A stretch of 64,000 nucleotides of DNA from Paraconiothyrium sp. Pb-2020 (taxonomy: Eukaryota; Ascomycota; Dothideomycetes; Pleosporales; Didymosphaeriaceae). A program made the translations under genes and the position numbers. A model generated the notes under the pieces. It was not told the DNA's origin and searched no databases. It worked only from the letters and a program-made list of their open reading frames with translations. The stretch lies in assembly GCA_022419385.1 (NCBI GenBank), contig JAJUBI010000007.1:1955768-2019767 (forward strand). Reading direction: 5' to 3'. Within the stretch, counting starts at the first letter, position 1. Every line of letters begins with the position of its first letter. Below are positions 1 through 10,928 of the stretch, one piece after another.

Positions 1-1694
1 TAAATGATCCGGTAAGCGTACTCGAGCCGATTCACCTGAACTTAAAACTTAATGGGGTCTTGTAGTCTACACCCCGTGCTCGCGCTCCAATGACACCTTC
101 CACCATTCAAACTGTTCGACGCTCTGAAAGGACGCCCTCCCCCACATTGCGCCCATCTCGGAAAGAAAATGATACCACAAACTTGCTCCTCGACTTCACA
201 GCCCAATTGGAGGGTTTATCTGGCCCGGGTCGCAAGTCGCCGGCTCGTGGGCCACCCAAATCAGCAACTGAACCGAACTTGCTTTCGTATTATCAAAACC
301 AACGCTCACCAGCGAAAGGAGGCTCATCAAATGTACCCTCTACTCCAAGCCAAAACCGCCAACTGTTGAACCTTTTAGACTTTGAGTTGCCGCCACCACC
401 AACACCACGATCCATGCCTACTGTTACTATCAGAGAGCTTGAATCGCTAAAGTCAAACTTTCAATCCCAGATCTCCTCGCTCACAGCTAGCCTGTCTGGC
501 AAGGAAGCTCAAGTCGAATCTTTAGTCAAAGCTGTATCAGATGCCGAACACCGCGTCGGTCAAGCGCAAGAATCACTCCGAGACGAGCGATCCGCGCGCG
601 AGTATGCCGAAGCGCAAATGGAAGATTGGAAGAAGAAGGGCGAGGAAGTCCAAAAGCTCCTTCAAGATGTCCAAGCCGAGCTTGCTCGCAACGATGCCGA
701 GCGCGAACAGCTGATCACTCGCCTCACTGAAGCTGAGAAACGCGCAGAAGACGCAGAGACACGCTCTTCAGATCTGGAGACCAAGGTCATCGAAGCGGAG
801 AGCAAGAACGTCGATATGACCACTTTCCTTGACCCTGATGAGAATAACCAGAAAGTCTACTCGGAGATTGAGTGCCAGACTGCCATCGCGGAGAAAGTCA
901 ACGAGGTTGCTCGAGATCTGCATGCTGCCTACAAGGCAAAGCACGAGAAAAAGATCAAGGCGCTCAAGGATAATTACCAGAAGAAAGCTGATGAGCGGTG
1001 TAAAGAGCTCCGTGTTCAAATCATTCGGCTGGAGCGCCAGGTCGAAGAAGCGGAGAAGAAGAGGGACGACACGTTCAGCAAGGTAGTTCCCACCGAGTAC
1101 ACAAAGACAGACGACAAAGACGCCTCTGCCATCCAAACAGCATCACAGCCGGAGGATTCCAAACTACTCGAACAACAGAAATCAGAGATCAATAATCTGA
1201 AAGCCAAGCTGGCAGGTCTCCAGTCGGAGCTTGAGTCCCTCCGCAAATCGCACGACACGGTGCTCCAGGACCTCGAAGCCGAGCGTGTAGAGAAGGGCGA
1301 GCTCGTCGCTGCCGCAGAGCAAATGCTTGCTATGTGCGGCGAAAAGATGGAAGAGATGCAGCAGGAAGACTTCCGCAAGAGCCAGCTCTCGTCCGCACCA
1401 CCACAAGCACAAGCACCTCCTGCAGAGCACCCACCGAATATGCGCTCTACGGGCTTCCTCGCCGGTAGTTCTGCCCCGCGCCCTGGCTCTGCCCTTGGGG
1501 GTGGACGACCTGGGAGCGCGATGGGTCATCAACGTGGCAATTCGGGCAGTACAAAGCCATCAGGACTGAGGGCGCCTGGTGGTGGTGGCTTTGGCTATGG
1601 CGGTCCCTCCGCGCTGAACAGGAGTACAAGTGGTGGTAAGAGCAGGATATTGAGCAACATCGAGAGAATGGGCGGTGCGCGTGGACAAGAGTAG
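1..1694 (+). CDS. cut12: Spindle pole body protein, Cut12 family (5' end outside window)
   Basis: Cut12-type proteins anchor at the fungal spindle pole body and promote mitotic entry and bipolar spindle formation. The window opens in the last 11 nt of an exon; an intron at 12-65 (GTAAGC..TTGTAG, 54 nt) follows in phase 0, and the main exon runs 66-1694. Reading across the junction gives NDP-STPRARAPMTP, so the ATG at 90 is internal and not the true start. The visible part has a conserved block LLNLLDFELPPPPTPRS (about residues 92-108 from that ATG), then a long coiled coil (about 110-400) rich in E/K/Q heptads, and a low-complexity G/S/R tail. This order matches the family's Cut12 domain plus coiled coil as I recall it. 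The N-terminal part lies to the left of the window. Confidence 0.8.
12..65 (+). other. Intron of the Cut12-family gene
   Basis: GTAAGC donor at 12 and TTGTAG acceptor ending at 65. It contains the stop that otherwise separates the ATG at 90 from upstream coding sequence. Phase 0. Confidence 0.75.
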
Positions 1695-2446
1695 ATTTCT
1701 CGTCCGGGTGTGTATGGCCGGATTGCCCGCATCGCGAGTCAGGGTGGCTTCTCTCTGAGGGATATAGTGGCTTGGGCGGAGCAGGATGGGAACGAGGATA
1801 GGTCATCATGTGCATAATGCGTGGGTCGGTATAAGGTCTGGGCCAAAATGGCATGGAGTTGGTGTGTATATGTCCTATTGCTTTGTTGTCAGTGTCAGGA
1901 GTGTACAATACCACGGTGAAGTCTTATAGCTTTGATGGCTCGCGTTGCTCCTTGGATAGGCCGAAATCGTCCACCTAATCACTATATACAACTTGTCCCT
2001 CGATGCTAGACAAGTACAACACTGTCTTCCGGGAAAGCATCCGAGCATAACTCAGAGTTGTGTCACACTCACGATGACGCTAGAAGGGACTGTTGTGCAA
2101 GATTCTCGATGCGTCTCTGTCTATCTCAACAGTCCAACCATTGATGCCCTGGTCATCATCCAAGCGCTCTAACCCCCATCCTATGCTGATCTCTAGCCAT
2201 GGTACGAAAGAAAGGTAGCAACCCACAAACCCAATGTGCAAACGCCTTTCAATGAGACGGACATGGTACGTGCATGACATGCTAAGTCGAACCGGAAAAA
2301 GTGATACTCCATAGGAAATGCAACAACTAACACATGTGCAGAAAGGAAGCAAGTGATCAAAAACTAAGTGAAGAGAAGAAGATACTTTACTTTGCGCCCT
2401 AATCGCCCACTAAGGGCAGGTCAATTGGCCACCCCCCGAGCTGTTC
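1695..2446. other. Convergent intergenic region, no gene seen
   Basis: This is the shared 3' flank of the Cut12 gene (+) and the phosphatase gene (-). Short open frames here show no family signal. I see no RNA gene or repeat. Confidence 0.6.
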
Positions 2447-5227
2447 TTACGCGCTCTTCGGATGCTGTTCCACCAGATACTCCAACACACTCTCATAACA
2501 CAACACAAACTGCCTCAAACTCTGCACCATACTCAATCGCTGCAATCTGAAATCTTCGACCGTCTTCTCGATCAAATCAACATCCTCTTGATTGACCCAA
2601 TCGTCCTCGTCTCCGCTCGACTTGGCATTGCTGCCAGAAGAGTTCGAAGAGCGGCGAGACATGGTCATCTCGTCCATGCTCATAGACATACTCATCGACG
2701 CGCTTCTATCATCTCGAGTTGCCTTGCTAGGCGAGGTGGGGTCAAGGTCCATCGGCGTGGTCTCCCGTGCGTTCCGCGCTTGGCGTTGTCGCTTGAGCAT
2801 GTCGAGGACTGAGTCGACGGTACAGAAGGTGCCCGTGCGGCCGCAGCCTGCCGAGCAGTGCACTAGGACAGGGCGAGTGTTGGGTGGGTCAGGTCGCGAG
2901 GGTGAGCCACCATTAACCTGCCTGCACACGGCGTCGCATTGTTCGATGAGACCTAGGAGGTGGGTTGGATGTGCTGGGGCGCCAAAGTCGGGCCAGTGAG
3001 AGTATTGCAGTTGAGTGATCTCGCGCATGCGCTCGAACGGCTCATCGGAGCTCGACAACGTGAACTTGCGAACGATGACGTAGGGTTGCTCGGAATTCGG
3101 CGAGGTGTCTGATTCAGTGGGGAAGTAGCCGGCTTTGCTTGGTGGGTTCGCAGTGGTGGAGCGGCGTTGGCCAAGCGCAGGCCGTGACTGCTCACGGTGT
3201 CGATGAATCTTGGATGGTTCAAGGGATGCTCTGCGTTCGCCCAGAGTATTCAAGTGCAGGTGGCCATATTGTTTGCCAGACCAGTAGTTGTGAGCCTTGA
3301 GCTGACCACCTTCCTGTTCCGCCGTAAGCATCACTATAACGCGAACATCTTGTTGCCACACAACGTTCCAGAAGTCCTATTTACATGTCAATATTATTTC
3401 CAATATAATATTAGTGGGGTGTGTGCTTACGTTGAAAGTTGCTGGTAAAGGACCCTGGGTGGCGATATAACGCTTGTTCGAAAACGATGGCTGGACGTGG
3501 TTCGCATTAACGTAATCGCAGCCTCCCGGGCTTACACCCTGCAACTTGACGCGAGAATGCTCGTAGGGCCAGATGCTGTTGTAGCGGTTCTTGGAGCCCT
3601 TCTCAATACCCGCCAGTGTGACAGATTGCTGAGCCTCTATGCCGAACGTTGGGGTTCCATAGTGCACTTGGCCAGAGAGTGCCTTTTGCATTCGCTTCTG
3701 TTCGCGCTTTTCGATGTGCAGGAATTTATCAGATACGAGCTTGCCGTTGTCTTTTTCATTAGCGGCCTTTCGTAGCCAGATCGGTAGCTCCTCCTCAAAA
3801 GATCGAGTCATCGCGGCAGGGTGCTTAACGGGCATCTGGCCTACTCCGCCAATGAGATCCATGTTTTGCCGAATATTCCCAAAGAAGGGGTTCGCAGCAT
3901 TCTGCGTGGCTGGCATGGGACAGCCTCCGATAACAGGGGCTATGGATGGAAGGCCAGATTCAGTTCCGGCAGAAGATGTAGGGTAACTCGCCGCCTGGGA
4001 AGAACCTCTCGAAATCCAGTTCGGAAACTTGGATGCGAACTCCTGGAAACCACCCCGAATAATATAAGAGCCGCCGGTCCAGCCTTCACTCGTGAACTTC
4101 TTGAGTGTATTAATGCAGGTTCCCGCGTCCTTCATCTGCGATGAACTTGCATCATACACTACGATGTGCTTGCTGCTCCGCCATTGTTCGAACTTTTGCT
4201 TCTCTTCGTCGTCCTTGAAAGTTTCGGCTAGCTTCTGTACGCTGAAAGACGCACGCTTCAGTAGTGTCGTAGGTATACAGAGACTGAGGGCACCTTGAAT
4301 ACGGGATCTTGCATATTGTGTGGAGACGCGAAGATCCAGCAGTAAAACTTCGTCTACTGAAGATTCGAGTATATTGACAATATATTGGGGCGTGACCATG
4401 GAGGGTCCTTCGGTCTTACTATCGTCGACGACGTGTGCTGGCAAAGTATCTGCACGATGGGAAGACAAGGTTAACTTTTGTGATGAGTCTCGCGGGGGCA
4501 GAGATGGGCGAACGTTCCTCATCTCAGCGAATTTTGCCAATTCGTCCGTGCGTCCATAATTGTCTTGGTCCAGAAAGCTCGCAGGTGAATTCCGCCGAGG
4601 CCGATCGTACACAATGGACGACTCTGTCGAAAGAAGACGCTTCGGTGACCGTGGTTTGGGTTCGTTGTCGCCTCCGTCGTCTTTCCTGTCTTCATACTGC
4701 TCATTTTGTGTCGTCGGTAACGTCATCGACTGTGGGGACGGAGGAGCCTTCATGAAGCCGAAGGCTGGAGTACTAGGCGATGGCATGGAGCCTTGCGATG
4801 TGCCAAAGTCGAAGCGTCCTAGGGCAAATCCTCTGTTGTTCTCGGATTGGCGTCTGAACTGCTCGAATTCAGGATTCTGATCTACAGGTATGACGCGCGG
4901 TGACGCGGCAGCGGTGGATCGCACATTCGAAGATGGCGGACTCCAATTTCCACGGATGTGCTGGGCCGCGCTGGATGCAAAAACGTCCTTCTCGGGATTT
5001 GCATCGACGGCCAGGCCGAAGTAATTAGGGCTGGGCGTCTTGGGTTCGTTGGTGGTGCCCAGGCCTGGGGTTTTGAGGTCATTCATGCGGCGGGTCGCGA
5101 GCGGGTTGGACTTGACAGGACTGCGTGCGGCACTGGGTCGTGACTTGGGCGTAGGCCTCGAGGAGCGGGTCTGGGTGGTCGGGTGTGACGTCTCGCACGG
5201 CCGAGGCGACAGCGCGGGCGTGGACAT
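2447..5227 (-). CDS. Protein tyrosine phosphatase with N-terminal rhodanese domain
   Basis: Two exons, 5227-3431 and 3376-2447, with a 54-nt intron (3377-3430) whose removal gives ATFN-DFWNVVWQQ, a typical PTP sequence; 908 aa. Residues 1-270 are disordered and Ser/Pro-rich. About 279-405 is a rhodanese/Cdc25-like fold (LLLDLRVSTQYARSRIQGA) in which the active-site loop reads YDASSSQ, without a cysteine, so it is probably a non-catalytic docking domain. The PTP domain fills the C-terminal half, with the WPDFGAP loop near 729 and the P-loop HCSAGCGRTGTF with catalytic Cys near 773. The order resembles fungal Ptp2/Ptp3/Pyp-type phosphatases that act on stress MAP kinases; the substrate is inferred. 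ATG 5227 is the first in-frame ATG; the frame extends 17 codons further only from a TTG. Confidence 0.85.
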
Positions 5228-6766
5228 TACGATCTTGAGGTCCACGGGGATGCGAAGTGAAGCTGCGGGGCCGGGCAAACTACGGGCGCAAAGGTGTAGG
5301 AGATAGGGTCATGGAAAGAAGAAGGGTGGCGTAGTGCTAAGGAGGAGGTGTGAAGGCCGAGAGGTGAGGCTGCTCAAAGAAGCTGGCGATGACGTAGTTG
5401 GGTGCGGGTTTGTCATGCGCGGTGCAGAGGTGCGAGCGATAAGCCACAGTGCGTGGGAGCAGGCAAAGGGTTGTTTGGCGGCGTGGTGAGAGATGTCGGA
5501 GGCGCAGCGGCACTGCGACGACGGTCGAGCCGGTTCCGGGATGTCTTTTGTGGTTGCGTGGGTGCGCGGTGTGGTCTGGGGCGCGATGTCGTCAAGGGCT
5601 CGCTTCGGGGAGCGGCTGCAGGGACTCGAGCTTGCCCTGAAAGCGAAAAACGTTGAGCGGGACGCAGCAGCACGACGACTCCGCCGGCGGAACGGTGGGT
5701 AGCAGGCGAGGAGGGCGGAAGTGCTCAGTGCACCGAGGAGGGCGCGGGCGGATCGAGAGATAAGTGAGGAATCGAAAATCCTGCATTCGAGGCGATGGGC
5801 GTCCTGGGTGAGATGGGCCGTCATCGCCTCCCCTCGCCTGGCAGGCCCGACGAGACGCCCCGCCCGTGTGCCCTGCCCGCTGCCGGCTGCCTATCGCTCC
5901 AGCGTCGCGCGTTCGAGCCGGTGCCGACCGCGTGTGGCCTGACTGGTCCGCCGCTCGGTCAGAGGCAGGCTGCTGGCCGATCCTGTTTCGACGCGCCTCC
6001 TCGACAGCCGCCTGGACCCTTGATCTGCAATCGCACACGACACTCGTGCAGCGGGACGTGCCCAGCAGGTGTGCCAGGAGACGGAAGATGCAAGAACACC
6101 TCGGCAAGCGCCCATCCCCCGCCATGTCGCGCGTCTGCTTCTGCTTGCAATCATGCAATCCCCTTCGGAGCCGTCTAGTGCACCCTTCACCGCAACTTCG
6201 GCCAGATAGCACACGAGCTGCACCAAGGCGGCCGCCCCTGCATGACCTGGAGGCTAGTGTACCGGCACTTTGCTCCGTCCACATGCTGACATCTACCATT
6301 TGCAGTGCCAACGGGATGCGGCTCTGGCCAGGTGTTGTGAGCCATTGTCCCCTTTCGGAACATGTAGTCATGTACACCCTCCCAGGAAGTACTTAGCTAC
6401 CTGGTCGTAGTCCACTTGGCCTGAGGGTGAGGGTGCAACAACGCCGGCCGGGGTAAGCGATCCGGGTGCTGTTGTTCACACGACCCCAAGACTCGTCAGA
6501 CTTGGAGCTTGGGTCTGCTGTGTCCTCTGCTCGTGTACTGAGGTTATCCAGGCTGAAGCTTCTTCCAGTCCAGGTCAGTCCTGGTGGCCAAAAATAGCTT
6601 GCGAGGACCCTGCGTCTTGGCCCTCGTTGCCAGGCTGTTCCGTGCGAGATCACGTGCTCTCGCGAGTGCCAAGGTTCCAAGGTTCGGCGCGTCCGTGACG
6701 CGCGCATGCTCCCGCATTTCGCACTCTGCGGCTACCCCTCAGTGAGAGCGCACGCAACATCTCATC
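5228..6766. other. Divergent promoter region between phosphatase and NSE1
   Basis: A 1.5-kb GC-rich stretch. Overlapping open frames occur on both strands (for example 5592-6377, minus) but are Arg/Ser/Ala-rich, overlap in several frames and match no family, as GC-rich non-coding DNA does. It probably holds the two promoters and leaders. Confidence 0.55.
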
Positions 6767-7860
6767 ATGTCACGGCGGCAAGTCAATGGCTACCGCGACG
6801 ACTCTCCCGAAGCGCCTGTCTACGATGATGCTCATCGCGCGTTCCTGCAGGCCTTCTTCTCCAACTCAGTCTTCACAAGCGACACGCTGAAACCAGTCGT
6901 CGCTGCGATCCTTTCAGCACAAGGTCAGCTCCTCCCCATAATGTCTTGCACCCACCTTGTGGCCCTGTGCAGTATGACTATGGAAATAACTAAAACTTAC
7001 TCACTTCAACAGACCCCGAACGCCCGCGGTTGGAAGGCGATATCACGGAGCCCATCATCACCTCGCTGATACAAAACACGAACGCCAAAATATCACATTT
7101 CGATTTCGAGATCCTGTCCGCTCGCGAACAGATGAAAGGAGATCGAACATACGCATTAGTCAACACAGCTTCAGACACCTTCACCCAGCTGGCGACCTCA
7201 TTCACGCCCGATGAGATCGCATACATCAAGCGTCTTCTGGACGCAATGTTCGAAGAGAACAACTCGAGAACAAGAGAGATCATGGCTGTCAAGCAGATGC
7301 GGGCGAAGCAACTAGCCAAAGCGCCGCCGCGCAACCGCCAGAGTCAAGCAGCGGCTCAGGTCGACGCGAACGAGGAGCAGACCCAAGTCGAATCGAACGT
7401 CAAGAGCATCAGTCACGGTGATTGCGAGAGAGTCCTGCAAACCCTCGTTACGCAAGGCTTCTTTCAAGAGTCGCCGTCCCATTACTACTCGCTCGCACCA
7501 CGCGGACTTCTGGAGCTCCGAAATTACTTGAAGGAAACGTACAACGAGCCGCCTGCCGAAGACGACGATGAAGAAAATGAGCCGACCATAAGAATAAGAG
7601 ACTGTGAAGGATGTCAGGAGATTGTCACCATTGGCTTGCGATGCGACAACCGAGATTGCGGCGTACGATGGCACACCAGATGCGCGAACCAGTTCTTTGG
7701 AGGGCGGCAGGGCAACGGAAAACGATGTCCCAAATGCAAAGCTGATTGGACGGGGTCTTCATATGTTGGAGAAAAGGCAGACCGCGTTCAGCCACGGCGC
7801 AGCACAGCGGGGAGGGCTTCACGAGCACAAGAAGACGAGGAAGAAGACGAGAATGAGTAG
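6767..7860 (+). CDS. nse1: SMC5-SMC6 complex subunit Nse1 (RING-like E3)
   Basis: Nse1 works with Nse3 and Nse4 in the nuclear SMC5/6 complex, which supports DNA repair and chromosome segregation, and its C-terminal variant RING gives ubiquitin-ligase activity. Exons 6767-6923 and 7013-7860 with an 89-nt intron (6924-7012) give 334 aa, a normal length. The N-terminal half carries the winged-helix region beginning DDAHRAFLQAFFSN. The C-terminus has CEGCQEIVTIGLRC, then C, WHTRC and CPKC, a C4HC3 RING-like zinc site of the Nse1 family. An acidic tail ends the protein. The ATG at 6767 is the first in the exon and gives the family N-terminus. Confidence 0.9.
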
Positions 7861-8203
7861 AGCGTTACGACCGGAAAGATACCCGGCAATGATAGCCAAC
7901 GAGACATGATGTTATGTTATATTCGCTGCATGTGTGGATTTTGCAGTCTGAGTTCCGTCTAAAGATTACTCAAGCGTGTTAGCACTCAATGCGGCATACG
8001 TGCTGTTACTTCGTTTATATTATATCCTGCAACCCCAACGTCACATATGCTACCATGTGCAATGCCTCGAAACTTTTTGAGTGCCAGGCGAAGACAGGTC
8101 ATCAAAGCCAGGTGCTTTTACCCCAGGTTAGGCAATACAAACGCCGGCTGTAGCCAGACTTTGGACAGTCTCCCGTGCAGCAGCACAAGCATGTTCCTTT
8201 AGC
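7861..8203. other. Convergent 3' flank of NSE1 and the MFS gene
   Basis: A 343-bp tail-to-tail spacer without any recognisable gene or repeat. Confidence 0.6.
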
Positions 8204-9756
8204 TCAGGCCTTCACACTCAAACTCCACCCCTTATGCGCCACCCTCGCCGCCCACAACAACACCGCACTCGCTAACAGCATAACCCCACCATACACCCAC
8301 ACCGCCCAGAACCCGCTCCGATCGAGTATCGCGCCACCGATTGGTGTGCCGATCAGCAGGCCGACCGCTACAACTGCAAAACTCTGTCCCAACCTCGTCC
8401 CGATCTTTCCCCGCTCCTTCAAGCTCAAATGCACAATGATGGTCGGCGGCAGGGAGACAAACGTCCCGCTGAAGAACCCGTAGAACCCCATTAGGACGAT
8501 GATGCCTGCGGCCGATTTCGCAGAGATGAAGCAGAAACACAGGACACCGGACAGAATCGTGCAGGGTATGACGACGTTGAACGGGCCTAGTTTGTCAGCA
8601 AGGTAGTTGGGGATGATGCGTCCGAAGACGGAGGTCGAGTTCATGATGGCGAGGAGGTAGAAACTTAGATTATCGTTGGTGATGTGATCCGTCAGTGCAT
8701 ATACCTGCGCGTAGAAGAATGGCATGTAGAGTCCCATAAAGCCGACGAAGAAGCCGGCCACCATGAGGCTGTACGCGGGGATCTCGAAGGCGGGAAAATC
8801 GAACAGGCTGCGCGACTTCGCAGGGAGCACGCGCACGCGCATCACCAAGTTGGGGATCATCATTGTGCCAAGGACGATGAAGCCGATTACGCGGGTGGTC
8901 CAAGCGAAGCCGATCTGCGGAAGCAGCTTATGGAAAACGATAGGGTATATGACACCCCCGAGAGAGCTCCCGCTTGCGGCGACGCCCATGGCAGTCGCGA
9001 TCTTAGTCGTAAAATAAGTGCTCAGGATGGCCACGGAAGGGATGAAAAGGCATCCGCAGCCGAAGCCGATGCAAATTGCCTGCGCGAGGAGAACTTGGTA
9101 ATACTCATGGCAGAGAGAGAGCATCATTTGGCCGAAGACGAGCAGGAAGGAACCGCCAATGAGGAGAACGCGAAAGTAGCCTCTGTCGTAGAGTGGGCCG
9201 CAAATCATGCCTACTACGAGGAGGAGGAAAGCTTGTATCGACCCTACCCATGATATGGCGCTGGGTGTGGAGCTGGTGAGGAGGTCGGTCTCGTAGTATG
9301 CTTGGTAGGATCCGAAAGTATTGATTATGCCCCTGTGTTCCCGGTCAGCTTCAACATTGTTTCGAAATGTGTCGAGTCGCTGCATTCGTCTGCAAAAGTT
9401 TGGACGCCGTGTCTCGCGCTGGTAGCTGTAGGTGTAAGGAGGGGGTGGAGTTTGACACACCAACTATTAAAGAATAAGAAAAAAGCCCCAAGCACTTGCA
9501 GCCATGCCGTCAAACCGCCATTAGGGATTGCGGCCGCATTGTTTATGCTTGGTCGACTCTTCGAAGGCTCCAACGGTGGTCCTGTATTCCCACTCTCATC
9601 AGACTGGCCTTCAGTCACCTGCTGCGCTTTCTCTTGTATTGCATCTTGCTGAGTTTGTTGTTGTTGTGAGCTGTGTATCGATGCGGTGGTTGAAGCAGAA
9701 TGCGCTTGAGATTTGTCGTCATAAAGTGTTGCACTGCCGTCTGCGGCGCGGTCCAT
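8204..9756 (-). CDS. MFS transporter, monocarboxylate permease (MCT/MCH) type
   Basis: Exons 9756-9461 and 9332-8204 join across a 128-nt intron (9333-9460, GTGTGT..CACAG, with GCTGAC near its 3' end) to give 474 aa. The join restores FFNSWGIINTFGSYQAYYE, the first transmembrane segment region of fungal MCT proteins. About 85 cytosolic, Gln/Ser-rich residues come first, then NGGLTAWLQVLGAF and a pattern of about 12 hydrophobic segments, with the charged central loop near RVRVLPAKSR. The family moves monocarboxylates or related small metabolites across membranes; the substrate cannot be read from sequence. ATG 9756 is the first in-frame ATG; a longer frame exists only from a TTG. A CTTATATAG sequence lies about 190 nt upstream on the minus strand. 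Confidence 0.88.
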
Positions 9757-10928
9757 GATTGGAAGGCAAGGCTGCGAATCGCCCAAATAAGGAGAATGCG
9801 GGGATATGTAGACCAAATCCGTTCCAGTACCGTGTGTATACAAAGAACGGAGTTCCGCCAGCAGACGAACGGTAGAAGAGAAAGGCTGAAGCTGTACTGT
9901 GCTGCGAGGCGCGTTGACGTTGTTGGCAGAATCCTTCCCGCTATATAAGCATCATGGGGTTCTCAACAGGGGCGACAGCACGTATAACTCCCGCCCTCGG
10001 CCATAGTGGAAGAGCGAGCCGGGACGTTCTCCGTTTTGCACACAAGCGGCGTCGAACAGCGCCCCACAGGCTTGAGGAATCGCAGACGCGGCCAGCCAAG
10101 AGGGGAAACGAGGTGCTTGTTCCCAGCTAAAAGCCGCCACCGTCTGTAATGATGATCGTGAAAGGCCAATGTTACGGACGCCATGTCGATGACCAATGGC
10201 GCGATGGTGTATTGGAGGATCGCGAGAGGGTCAAGCTTTCACAAAAGCGGGGCCGCGGCGTCCGTCCTATGCTTGTACGAAAGGCTTGGGACCACCCGAG
10301 CACACGTCCGCCATCTCCGACCAAGCCCGCATGCCATGGTGTCGCACGCTAACCAATACCATATATGCATTTTTCACCCTACAGGTGCTATCTACATGAC
10401 TATTTGGTGAAGCGACAAAATAGCTCCGAATGTGCAAGGGTCAAGTTTGCCGTTTCGCCCGCAATTCCACCCACGCTCGACCATGGTATCGCGCCGGTGG
10501 TGAGGAAAGAACAAAACGGCACATGATGCTGTGGATGGGTGATGTACAAAAGGGAAGGGTGCTTGGTGGCCTCGTCTCGTCGTGATCTTGAATGTTGGTA
10601 TGCTCATCATCTCGTACTTTTTTGGAGGCTCAATGCCTGACCGCCATGGAAACGCAAAAGGTATTAACCGGTAACGCCTGGTATGAACGCCCGAGTCGCT
10701 GGCTATGATGCGCGAAATATTAGAACCGCAGATTCTGTCATGCAGAAACCAAGAACCTCCCATGCCTTTGTGAAAGGGGACACAATTCGCCCCCAATGCA
10801 GTAATATCACCAAGTCTTACATGGTATATCACGTCTACTTCATCATTACGACATATAAGACCTCCGTAAGGATTTCTCCTCTTCAGTGATCCCACGGTGT
10901 CGTATTACCATACCTCAATGCAAGGCTT
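9757..10928. other. Intergenic region, no gene seen
   Basis: About 1.2 kb holding the MFS promoter and the 3' flank of the BTB-like gene. Open frames are under 170 codons with no ATG-led conserved content. Confidence 0.55.

Noticed and set aside
5592..6377. 261-codon minus-strand frame upstream of the phosphatase
   Set aside because: GC-rich composition, overlapping long frames on both strands, Arg/Ser-rich content, no domain and no clear start.
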